In this document: in pieces, positions 1 to 6,215 of the stretch
Position numbering within the stretch: the first letter of the stretch is position 1
How the letters are laid out: each line of letters begins with the position of its first letter
Assembly: GCA_002436765.1 (NCBI GenBank)
Contig: DJNI01000064.1
Location: 1 to 8,919, forward strand
DNA from: Clostridiales bacterium UBA6468
GTDB taxonomy: Bacteria > Bacillota > Clostridia > Oscillospirales > Oscillospiraceae
DNA length: 8,919 bases
Direction: 5' to 3'
Notes under the pieces: generated by a model
The model's input: the letters and a program-made list of their open reading frames with translations, nothing else
The model's database searches: none
Told to the model about the DNA's origin: nothing
Position numbers and translations under genes: made by a program

Positions 1-2164
1 CGTTTTCCAGCAGTCGGTAGGCTGATTCCAAGTCAATATGCGTCAGAACACCCAGAATCTGCGGAGTGGACAGAAAGCCAGTACCGATGCGCCATGAGAA
101 ATGCTCCAGCGCCGAGATCAGACGCTTTTGGGCGTAGACTGTCTGCTTTTCATCCAGCAAGTCAAAAGCCAGTGGACGGACAAGCTGCGCCTGCCGGTCG
201 GTGTCCAGAGAATAGGCGGGCGTCCGGCGCAGTGCCTGATAGCTTCTGCGGCAGCCGGTGGCAAATTCTCGATAGGCGCTTGCTTCTGCCTCGTTGCCCA
301 GCGCCGCTTCGATTTCCGCCATGCAGTCCATCACATGAGCGGTGTAGGCCGTAGCCACCTCAGGGTGGGGTACAGCGCAGTCCTTCCATGTCATGTGGTG
401 GACGCTTTCCGGTTCTGCCCACTCGCCATAGGCCTGCCCGTAGTTGGACAAGTATTTTCGATCCTCACCGTGCAGACCGGTATGCTTGGCGGTGGGATAC
501 CACTTTCCGCAGCGGTTCTGCATAAATTTGGCGTAGCGCCGCATTCCGGGCAGGTACTTTTTCAAAACCTCTGTGTCGCCGTACCGCTTCCAAAGTGCAT
601 ACGGCATCAGCACACCGGCATCGGCCCAGCCGACGGAGCCATTCATGGCTCGCATATAAAAGTCCGTGCCGCCCTCCGGCGCGATCTGCGGCAGGCAGCC
701 GCTTTTCGCCTGCCAGTCATAGAGATCATTCAGATACTTCTCGGCAAAGGGCAAATAATCAAAGAGATAGCTTGCCGTAGAGCAGAAGATCTGTGCATCA
801 CCGGACCAACCGTGCCGCTCGCGGGTCGGGCAATCGGTGGGCAGGTCTGCGTGGTTGTTCTTGGCACTCCAGACGGTGTTTTCCACAAACTTATCGAGCA
901 GCGCATTGGAGCTTTTAAACCAGCCGGTGCGCTCCATATCGGAATACACCGCAACGGCGGTAAAGTCCTCCGGCTGAAATACCGCATCCGTCTCTACCAG
1001 TACATACTGAAAGCCGAAAATGGCGAAGGTGGCTTTATAGTGATTTTCCCCCTCCTTGCAGGTGTAAATGACCTGCTGCAAGGGCGTGGTGATTTTCTTG
1101 TTGGAGCACTGGATATTCTTCTGAGTAAATTCACCGTCTGCGTCCAGCAACTCGCCGAAACGCAGTTTTATTTTCTGTCCGGCGTGAGCGTTCACGGTAA
1201 ATTCCGCATAGCCTGCAATGTTCTGCCCAAAGTCCAGAACGGTTTTGCTGGAGGGAGTCGTGATGCAGACGGGCTTCAGGCGCTCATGCTCCGTGACTGA
1301 AACATTATTGGAGGCGGTCGGCGTAACAGGATGGCTTGTGATCTTCGCCTTTCCCAGATACGAGGGGACATTGCTGGCATTGACCACTTCGCCGTCCTTG
1401 TTGTCGGCAAAGCGGATGGGACCGTCATTGCTCCAATCCCAGCTCTCGTCGGTGATGATGGTCTGCACGCTGCCGTCTGTATGCATGATCTCCAGTTGTG
1501 CCAGCAGCTTTGTTTCCGTGCCATACTGGTTCTTCAGCCCCCATGCGCCGGTGCTGCCCCGATACCAACCATCGGCAAGCTGCACCGTTAGGGCGTTTTC
1601 GCCGCTTTGCAGCAGACCGGTCACGTCATAGGTCTGATACTGCACCCGTTTGCGGTAATCCGTGATACCGGGGGCGAGGATAAAATCACCGACGCGCTGC
1701 CCGTTCAGCTTCGCTTCATACAAGCCGCAGGCTGTGATGTACAGCCGTGCCTTTTGGATGCCGGACACATGAAATGTCTTTCGGAAGCAGTCCACAGGAT
1801 AGCGCTGCTTTTTGTTCACCCGGTAATTGCCGGTGACCCACTTCGCTTTCCATGCATCCATGCCGGTCTCAAAGAAAGCCTCCGCCCAATCGCCGACGGC
1901 ATCCGCTTCATCCCAAAGGCGCACTTTCCAGAGAACCTTTGTTTTCGGCGGGACGGGCTTTCCGCCCCATTGGGTGCGCATGGAGGAGCTTTCTATCTTG
2001 CCGCTGTTCCAAAGGATTGTCCCGGCATCATTTTCGGCAATGATCTGATAGGCGGTCTGCTTTTTGCCGCCGCTGCAGTTCCAGAACAGGCAGGGCGCTG
2101 TAAAATCTACGCCGATAGGATTGTTCAGATGCTCTGTTTTCAGTCGAATGGCCTGCATTTTCAT
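1..2164 (-). CDS. GH78 alpha-L-rhamnosidase, cytoplasmic (3' end beyond window)
   Basis: Predicted to cleave terminal alpha-L-rhamnose from plant or flavonoid-type glycosides. The frame is open without interruption for 721 codons and leaves the window. Residues about 127-205 look like the Bac_rhamnosid_N jelly roll (KTFHVSGIQKARLYITACG, then LADGWYRG near 200). A beta domain follows, with LDFGQNIAGY near 310-319. The (alpha/alpha)6 catalytic domain starts around 405. The GH78 acidic signature DCPTRERHGWSGD is complete, with D444, E449 and D456 at the +5 and +12 spacing of Bacillus RhaB Asp567/Glu572/Asp579. The visible part ends at GFLSTPQILGVLT, so the catalytic-base Glu, usually in a downstream ERW-type motif, is not seen. 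No signal peptide is present, so the enzyme should act inside the cell. The ATG at 2164 overlaps the transporter stop as ATGA; an in-frame ATG at 2158 is the alternative start, and GGAGG lies 4 or 10 bases upstream respectively. Family certain; exact substrate unknown. Confidence 0.93.
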   Translation of the reverse strand, partial: MKMQAIRLKTEHLNNPIGVDFTAPCLFWNCSGGKKQTAYQIIAENDAGTILWNSGKIESSSMRTQWGGKPVPPKTKVLWKVRLWDEADAVGDWAEAFFETGMDAWKAKWVTGNYRVNKKQRYPVDCFRKTFHVSGIQKARLYITACGLYEAKLNGQRVGDFILAPGITDYRKRVQYQTYDVTGLLQSGENALTVQLADGWYRGSTGAWGLKNQYGTETKLLAQLEIMHTDGSVQTIITDESWDWSNDGPIRFADNKDGEVVNASNVPSYLGKAKITSHPVTPTASNNVSVTEHERLKPVCITTPSSKTVLDFGQNIAGYAEFTVNAHAGQKIKLRFGELLDADGEFTQKNIQCSNKKITTPLQQVIYTCKEGENHYKATFAIFGFQYVLVETDAVFQPEDFTAVAVYSDMERTGWFKSSNALLDKFVENTVWSAKNNHADLPTDCPTRERHGWSGDAQIFCSTASYLFDYLPFAEKYLNDLYDWQAKSGCLPQIAPEGGTDFYMRAMNGSVGWADAGVLMPYALWKRYGDTEVLKKYLPGMRRYAKFMQNRCGKWYPTAKHTGLHGEDRKYLSNYGQAYGEWAEPESVHHMTWKDCAVPHPEVATAYTAHVMDCMAEIEAALGNEAEASAYREFATGCRRSYQALRRTPAYSLDTDRQAQLVRPLAFDLLDEKQTVYAQKRLISALEHFSWRIGTGFLSTPQILGVLTHIDLESAYRLLEN

Positions 2165-3612
2165 TTCTCCTCCCGTGCTTTGATCTCAGCCTGCTTCTTT
2201 TCAATGCCCTTTTCCACATTGAGGAATACCAGCAGCACCGCAAGAATCACACCGGTGAACACCTCCAGCCCAACAAAGCCGAATGTGATCACGCTCTTGA
2301 CTGCCGCACTCTGCTCTGCCGCCACCGTCACACCGTTCGCGATCCCCGGAGCGATATAGCCCGCAGACCCCAGCAGACCGTTAAACACGCCGGTGCAGAC
2401 ACCTACCATAGCGACGGCAATGATGTTATACACGCTCATCGCCACACCATCGGAGCGGAAGCCGGTTTTCCATTCCAGATGATCCAGCACATCCGCAAAC
2501 AGCGCCATAAACACATAGGCACAGGGCAGCCCGCCGATGTTCTTGATGAATTGGCCGATCAGCATGATGGTCATATTTGTAGGGAACGCCCAGCAGATCG
2601 CGCCGCCAATGGCATAGAGAATAAAGCCCGCCAGCGTCACATTCCGTTTCCCGAATTTCTTGGCCAGCGGCCACACGGCAAAAATGCCGATGCCCATAGG
2701 GATGCCGCCGATGACAGAGATCATCGTCTGCGTCACGCCGTCATTGTAAGTACCGAGAACGTAGTTGCAGAAATAGACCAGACTCAAGTTCTTAATGGAA
2801 GTACCAAATGTATAGATCAGGAAATAGGCATAGATGATAAGCATGTACTTATCCGTAAAAATCGCACGAAGCTGCCGTGCAAACGGCACCGTCTTTTCAA
2901 TGCCCGCATTCCGCTCTTCAAGGGTAACACGCTCCTTGGTGAAGTAGTATTCCATCAGTGTCAGCGGCAGCGCCAGAATGGAAAGCGCACACATCAGGGT
3001 GATCCACTTGCTCTTATCCACACCGATCATTGGCATGATGACCATGGGGAATACCAGCGCCACCAGAATACCGCTCATCATGATGGTAGCGATCTGGTTG
3101 AAGACCGACAGGCTGCCTCGCTGCGTGATGTTGCGGGTGGAAAGCGGCACCATCAGGTTGTGGCTCATATTGAAGATGGTATAGGCGAAGGAGTAGAACA
3201 GATTGTAGCTCACCATGACCCAGATGACCTGCACGGTCTCAGAGCCGCTGGGTACGGTAAACAGCAGAATTCCGGTGATCGTCAGCAGCGGAGCAGACAG
3301 CAGCAGCCATGGCCGCGCCTTGCCCTCCTTTGTATGTGTGCGGTCGATGATATAACCCATGACCACATTGGTAACGGCGTCAACGATTTTGGAAAGGATG
3401 GGAAAAACTACCAAAAATGCGCCGCCCCAGACACGGGTCAGCTTCAGGACATCTGTGTAATAGACATTCAGATAGGTGGCGAGCACGGCGTTGAGCAGCA
3501 GCGCACCGGCGGGGCCAAGCAGATACCCCAGCCATTTTTCTTTGCGTCCTACTTCCGCCGTATGAACCCTGCTTTGGAATAGCTTTCGGTCTAAAAGCGT
3601 TCCCATTTTCAT
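2161..3612 (-). CDS. GPH-family (MelB/XylP-type) glycoside:cation symporter
   Basis: A 483-residue polytopic membrane protein of the glycoside-pentoside-hexuronide family within the MFS, with about 12 hydrophobic segments. It probably imports the glycoside that the co-transcribed GH78 enzyme hydrolyses. The family signature covers residues about 75-102: SKIVDAVTNVVMGYIIDRT followed by THTKEGKARPW in the helix 2-3 loop. By alignment in my head, D78 matches MelB Asp55, but the position of MelB Asp59 is N82 and the usual following Pro is Val. The frame extends upstream to a TTG at 3627, but that codon overlaps the GGAGG ribosome binding site. The ATG at 3612, eight bases after GGAGG, is the better start. 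The gene is first in the operon; its TGA overlaps the rhamnosidase ATG, implying translational coupling. The substrate is inferred from the neighbour only. Confidence 0.92.
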   Translation of the reverse strand: MKMGTLLDRKLFQSRVHTAEVGRKEKWLGYLLGPAGALLLNAVLATYLNVYYTDVLKLTRVWGGAFLVVFPILSKIVDAVTNVVMGYIIDRTHTKEGKARPWLLLSAPLLTITGILLFTVPSGSETVQVIWVMVSYNLFYSFAYTIFNMSHNLMVPLSTRNITQRGSLSVFNQIATIMMSGILVALVFPMVIMPMIGVDKSKWITLMCALSILALPLTLMEYYFTKERVTLEERNAGIEKTVPFARQLRAIFTDKYMLIIYAYFLIYTFGTSIKNLSLVYFCNYVLGTYNDGVTQTMISVIGGIPMGIGIFAVWPLAKKFGKRNVTLAGFILYAIGGAICWAFPTNMTIMLIGQFIKNIGGLPCAYVFMALFADVLDHLEWKTGFRSDGVAMSVYNIIAVAMVGVCTGVFNGLLGSAGYIAPGIANGVTVAAEQSAAVKSVITFGFVGLEVFTGVILAVLLVFLNVEKGIEKKQAEIKAREEK

Positions 3613-3675
3613 GTGTACTTCCTCCAAGTTCTGTGGACATCATTCTGACGAAATTTCTGATGCTCCAGCTTTGTT

Positions 3676-3688
3676 GATTATTAGTATA
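3676..3688 (-). promoter_or_regulatory. Promoter -10 of the transporter/rhamnosidase operon
   Basis: On the minus strand a TATACT hexamer (3688 to 3683) would start transcription near 3676, giving a leader of about 64 bases before the ATG at 3612. No good -35 hexamer lies 16-18 bases upstream; the stretch there is GC-rich and holds the GCTTG half-sites. A good -10 with a poor -35 fits activation by an AraC-type protein. Inferred from sequence only. Confidence 0.5.
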
Positions 3689-3730
3689 GCACAAGCGAAA
3701 TGGCGGCGCTTGCATTTTTGTTGCTTGTGC
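3689..3730. promoter_or_regulatory. Candidate AraC-type operator between divergent promoters
   Basis: GCACAAGC (3689-3696) and GCTTGTGC (3723-3730) form a perfect 8-bp inverted repeat. A third copy of the core, CGCTTGCA (3707-3714), lies between them. The two plus-strand GCTTG cores at 3708 and 3723 are direct repeats exactly 15 bases apart, while the left copy faces the other way. The block fills the space between the -10 boxes of the two divergent promoters, the normal place for a regulator that activates the operon and adjusts its own expression. Binding by the adjacent AraC protein is an inference. Confidence 0.5.
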
Positions 3731-3738
3731 GGTATAAT
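3710..3738 (+). promoter_or_regulatory. Promoter of the AraC-family regulator
   Basis: TTGCAT (3710-3715), a 17-base spacer and a perfect TATAAT (3733-3738). Transcription would begin near 3745, giving a short leader of about 17 bases that carries the AGGAG ribosome binding site for the ATG at 3762. The -35 overlaps the central GCTTG half-site and the spacer contains the right-hand one, so autoregulation is plausible. Confidence 0.6.
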
Positions 3739-3761
3739 TGTGACCAAAAGGAGCTGGAAAA

Positions 3762-4958
3762 ATGATGCAGATCGATTTGCCCTATCTTTGCACAACCATC
3801 GGAAATCTTTCCGGTGTTCCCGTTCGAGTTTTCGAAGGAGAAAATCTGACATTTTATTATTCACAGGCATACCTGCCCCGTGATCCCGTGATCATTTACC
3901 GGGAACAGATTTTTGCGGTGAATGACCATGTGGGGTATATCACAACGCCGCATTTTCACTACTACGGGATCGTCAATTCAGGCCAAACGAAAATCGTGAT
4001 CGGTCCGACACGACAAATCACGGAAACGGATCAGGAGCTGCGGGAGCTGGCTTTCCGGGCAGATGTGACCGCGGATGATATGGAGGACTTTATTGCAGGC
4101 ATGAAAAGCATTGTGCGGATGCCCTTTGAAAGTATTCTGCAAATGCTGTGTACGATGAACCATGTCCTGAACGGGGAAACACTGTCCTTGAAGGACATCG
4201 CCATCTATGATACGGATCAGGAAAAGCTGCTTGCGGCGCAAGAGCGGCAGCAGGCTGCGCAGAAGCTGTCGGCAAAGGTGGACGAGGCACAGAGCCTGCA
4301 CAATACGCTGGATCAGGAGCAGGCGCTGCTGCGAATGGTTCGCAAAGGCGATACGGCGGCATTGAAAGAGTGGATCAACCATGCGCCTGCCATTCGGGGC
4401 GGCGTGCTGGCAAAAGAGCAGCTCCGCCAGAAGAAAAACACCTTCATTGTCACCGTGACGCTGGTATCCCGCGCCGCTATCCGAGGCGGAATGGATGTTG
4501 AAGATGCCTTTTCCCATAGTGATTCCTATATTCAGCAATGTGAGCTGCTGTCCTCTCCCTCGGATATTCTGAATCTTCAATATCGAATGGTTTTGGATTA
4601 TACCGAGCGTGTAGAGCGGTTGCGGTTGGGTAAACGGCCGTCCAAACTGACCATCGATGTGGCGAATTACATTCAGCACCATATGTCTGAGGCGATCACC
4701 GCAGAGAAAATGGCGGAGGCGCTTTTTTTGAATCGCTCCTATCTCTCCCGAAAATTCAAAGAGGAAACGGGAGAAACGCTGACCGACTTCATTCTGAAAG
4801 AAAAAACGGAGGAAGCAAAACGCCTCCTCCGCTATTCGGATAAATCCTTGACCGCTATCGGTTCTTACCTTGGTTTTTCCTCTGCCAGTCATTTTTCAAG
4901 AGTGTTCAAAGCCTATGTCGGCAGCACGCCAAGCGAGTATCGGGAAAAGCACCAGTGA
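3762..4958 (+). CDS. AraC-family transcriptional regulator of the rhamnoside operon
   Basis: A 398-residue regulator, divergent from the transporter/rhamnosidase operon and probably its activator. The C-terminal residues about 293-398 form a standard AraC DNA-binding domain with two helix-turn-helices: ITAEKMAEALFLNRSYLSRKF (about 311-331) and SLTAIGSYLGFSSASHFSRVF (about 360-380), ending in the typical PSEYRE. This is not the cupin-type arabinose-binding N-terminus of AraC. Residues 1-120 look like a small sensor domain, followed by a Gln/Glu-rich, probably coiled segment (about 148-190). A middle region (about 190-290) contains RKGD and TLVSRAAIRGGM, a pattern I associate with longer Firmicute AraC regulators. 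The start is the first of two adjacent ATGs, eight bases after AGGAG. The ligand is unknown; rhamnose or a rhamnoside is inferred from context. Confidence 0.92.
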   Translation: MMQIDLPYLCTTIGNLSGVPVRVFEGENLTFYYSQAYLPRDPVIIYREQIFAVNDHVGYITTPHFHYYGIVNSGQTKIVIGPTRQITETDQELRELAFRADVTADDMEDFIAGMKSIVRMPFESILQMLCTMNHVLNGETLSLKDIAIYDTDQEKLLAAQERQQAAQKLSAKVDEAQSLHNTLDQEQALLRMVRKGDTAALKEWINHAPAIRGGVLAKEQLRQKKNTFIVTVTLVSRAAIRGGMDVEDAFSHSDSYIQQCELLSSPSDILNLQYRMVLDYTERVERLRLGKRPSKLTIDVANYIQHHMSEAITAEKMAEALFLNRSYLSRKFKEETGETLTDFILKEKTEEAKRLLRYSDKSLTAIGSYLGFSSASHFSRVFKAYVGSTPSEYREKHQ

Positions 4959-5058
4959 CTGCTTCGACACAGCGATGAGCGCCGCAGGAATGACGATTGC
5001 TGGTATCGGTCAGATCATAATGAAGTACTCACGAATAAGTGCTTTGTGTTAAAAAACC

Positions 5059-5082
5059 ACCTTGACAAATCTTGTCTCAGGT
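5059..5082. repeat. Imperfect dyad in the regulator-exporter gap
   Basis: GACAA-ATC-TTGTC (5064-5076) is a perfect inverted repeat. It extends imperfectly to ACCTTGACAA on the left and the complement of TTGTCTCAGGT on the right, with one base of slippage. It includes a consensus TTGACA at 5062-5067, but no convincing -10 box follows at any usual spacing. It could be an orphan operator or a relic of a lost gene. The rest of 4959-5113 shows only a 25-codon frame (4976-5053) without a ribosome binding site. Confidence 0.35.
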
Positions 5083-5113
5083 ACACGCTCTGACGCAAAA
5101 TGATTTAATTTTA

Positions 5114-5135
5114 TTTGCCGCCTGCGGGCGGCAAA
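5114..5135. terminator. GC-rich hairpin, weak terminator candidate
   Basis: TTTGCCGCC and GGCGGCAAA form a perfect 9-bp stem (5114-5122 with 5127-5135) around a TGCG loop. No immediate T-run follows on the plus strand; CTTTTT comes 15 bases later. On the minus strand an A/T-rich but mixed stretch follows. It may help end the regulator transcript, but it is not a textbook intrinsic terminator. Confidence 0.45.
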
Positions 5136-5161
5136 CTCTGCGAGGCTTTTTGATACGCTGA

Positions 5162-5190
5162 ATGGGGGGCTGCCACGGGCAGCCCCCCAT
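5162..5190. terminator. Strong hairpin between convergent genes, probable terminator
   Basis: A perfect 13-bp stem, ATGGGGGGCTGCC (5162-5174) with GGCAGCCCCCCAT (5178-5190), around an ACG loop. It lies 13 bases beyond the exporter stop codon, where a terminator for the minus-strand gene is expected, and it also blocks read-through from the regulator. Neither side has a clean T-run next to the stem, so the mechanism (intrinsic or transcript-end protection) is uncertain. Confidence 0.65.
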
Positions 5191-5203
5191 ATTCTGTGCT
5201 ACT

Positions 5204-6109
5204 TTAAGACTTTTTCGCAAACATTCCCACAGGAAGCTGAGAAAGAACCACGCCTGCGAACACCAGACCGCAGCCCAGCAGCTCCCAGGCCGTCATGGTC
5301 TGGTGGAGAATCAGCCAGCCGCCCAGAGCGGCAAAGACGGATTCCAGACTCATAATTAACGACGCCGTGGTGGGTTCCAGACCCTGCTGCCCGACGATTT
5401 GCAGCGTGTAGGCAACGCCCATGGACAGCACGCCGGAAAAGACCAGCGGGAACCAGCAGGCGGTAATGTCAGAAAAAACGACGGTTTCTTTCGTCAGAAA
5501 AATGAACGGCACGGAAAGCACCGTGACAACCAGCGCCTGAATGCAGTTCATGCGCACACCGTCCAGGTCTCCCGCCAGCCGGTCGATGCAGGTGATCTGC
5601 ACGGAAAAGGCCAGTGCGCAGCCCATCAGGAACAGGTCGCCCTTGTTGATCCGGGAAACGCCCATGCAGCTGAGCAGATACAGCCCCACCACCGCCAGCG
5701 CCACGCTGAAAACGGTGGTCTTAGGCGGCTTTTTCCCAAGGAACAGCCCCAGCACCGGCACCAGCACGATGTACATGGCGGTAATAAACCCCGCCTTGCC
5801 CGCATCGGTGTAGACGATGCCGATCTGCTGCAGGCTGGACGCGACGAACAGGGCACACCCGCAGATCATCCCCACCCGCCACAGCGCGGGATCTTTCCAC
5901 TTTGCCGCGGATTCCCGGAAGCTGCACTTGCCGATGTCCAGCGCGAACGCGCAGGGGATCAGAAACAGCACGGCCAGCAGGCACCGCACGGCCTGAAAGG
6001 TAAAGGGGCCGATATGATCCATGCCCACGCTCTGGGCAATGAAGCCGAAGCCCCAGATGGTCGTACACAGCAGCAGACTCAGACTGCCGCCAACGCGATC
6101 TTTTTTCAT
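5204..6109 (-). CDS. EamA/DMT-family membrane transporter
   Basis: A 301-residue integral membrane protein of the drug/metabolite transporter superfamily, with two EamA repeats of about five helices each (roughly residues 7-140 and 150-290) and the family's usual length. Diagnostic stretches are the first helix TTIWGFGFIAQ, the helix-2 segment PFTFQAVRCLLA, the end of repeat one (MYIVLVPVLGLFLGKKPP) and the matching end of repeat two (SLIMSLESVFAALGGWLIL). Family members move amino acids, metabolites or drugs, usually outward; the substrate here cannot be read from sequence. Three in-frame starts lie close together: GTG 6118, ATG 6115 and ATG 6109. I prefer 6109 because GGTGA sits five bases before it and the protein then begins MKKDR. 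It is monocistronic, divergent from pepF and convergent with the regulator. Confidence 0.88.
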   Translation of the reverse strand: MKKDRVGGSLSLLLCTTIWGFGFIAQSVGMDHIGPFTFQAVRCLLAVLFLIPCAFALDIGKCSFRESAAKWKDPALWRVGMICGCALFVASSLQQIGIVYTDAGKAGFITAMYIVLVPVLGLFLGKKPPKTTVFSVALAVVGLYLLSCMGVSRINKGDLFLMGCALAFSVQITCIDRLAGDLDGVRMNCIQALVVTVLSVPFIFLTKETVVFSDITACWFPLVFSGVLSMGVAYTLQIVGQQGLEPTTASLIMSLESVFAALGGWLILHQTMTAWELLGCGLVFAGVVLSQLPVGMFAKKS

Positions 6110-6126
6110 ATACATCACCGCCGACT

Positions 6127-6155
6127 ACTGTAGCATAATTTGCCGATCTTTGCAA
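6127..6155 (-). promoter_or_regulatory. Promoter of the EamA transporter
   Basis: On the minus strand, TTGCAA (6155-6150), a 17-base spacer and TACAGT (6132-6127). Transcription would start around 6119-6121, leaving a leader of only about 10 bases before ATG 6109, so the message may be nearly leaderless. Both hexamers match consensus at four of six positions. Confidence 0.45.
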
Positions 6156-6161
6156 GCGCCG

Positions 6162-6189
6162 TTGATTTTTTTGGATAGTGTGGTATAAT
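6162..6189 (+). promoter_or_regulatory. Promoter of pepF
   Basis: TTGATT (6162-6167), a 16-base spacer and a perfect TATAAT (6184-6189). The start site would be near 6196, with AGGAGG (6203-6208) seven bases before the ATG at 6216. The promoter lies back to back with that of the transporter, only six bases separating the two -35 boxes. Confidence 0.65.
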
Positions 6190-6215
6190 AGCAGAAAAAA
6201 ACAGGAGGGTCAATT

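Noticed and set aside
101..1300. Long plus-strand open frame opposite the rhamnosidase
   Set aside because: It lies antisense to the GH78 gene, whose frame has clear family motifs; the product is composition-driven with no domain, and no ribosome binding site precedes it.
2479..3582. Long plus-strand open frame opposite the transporter
   Set aside because: The product is rich in His, Gln and Asp, as expected from the complement of a hydrophobic membrane protein; it is a shadow of the GPH gene.
3613..3627. TTG start at 3627 for the transporter
   Set aside because: The TTG overlaps the GGAGG that serves ATG 3612, and family members start close to the shorter form.
3978..4892. Minus-strand open frame opposite the AraC gene
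   Set aside because: It has no family features, and the regulator on the other strand has a complete helix-turn-helix domain and ribosome binding site.
4976..5053. 25-codon frame after the regulator
   Set aside because: No ribosome binding site, no recognisable family, and short enough to arise by chance.
5062..5090. Promoter based on the consensus TTGACA at 5062
   Set aside because: No -10-like hexamer at 15-20 bases, and no plus-strand gene follows.
5399..6133. Plus-strand open frame opposite the EamA gene
   Set aside because: A His/Gln/Arg-rich antisense product of a membrane protein gene; no start signals.
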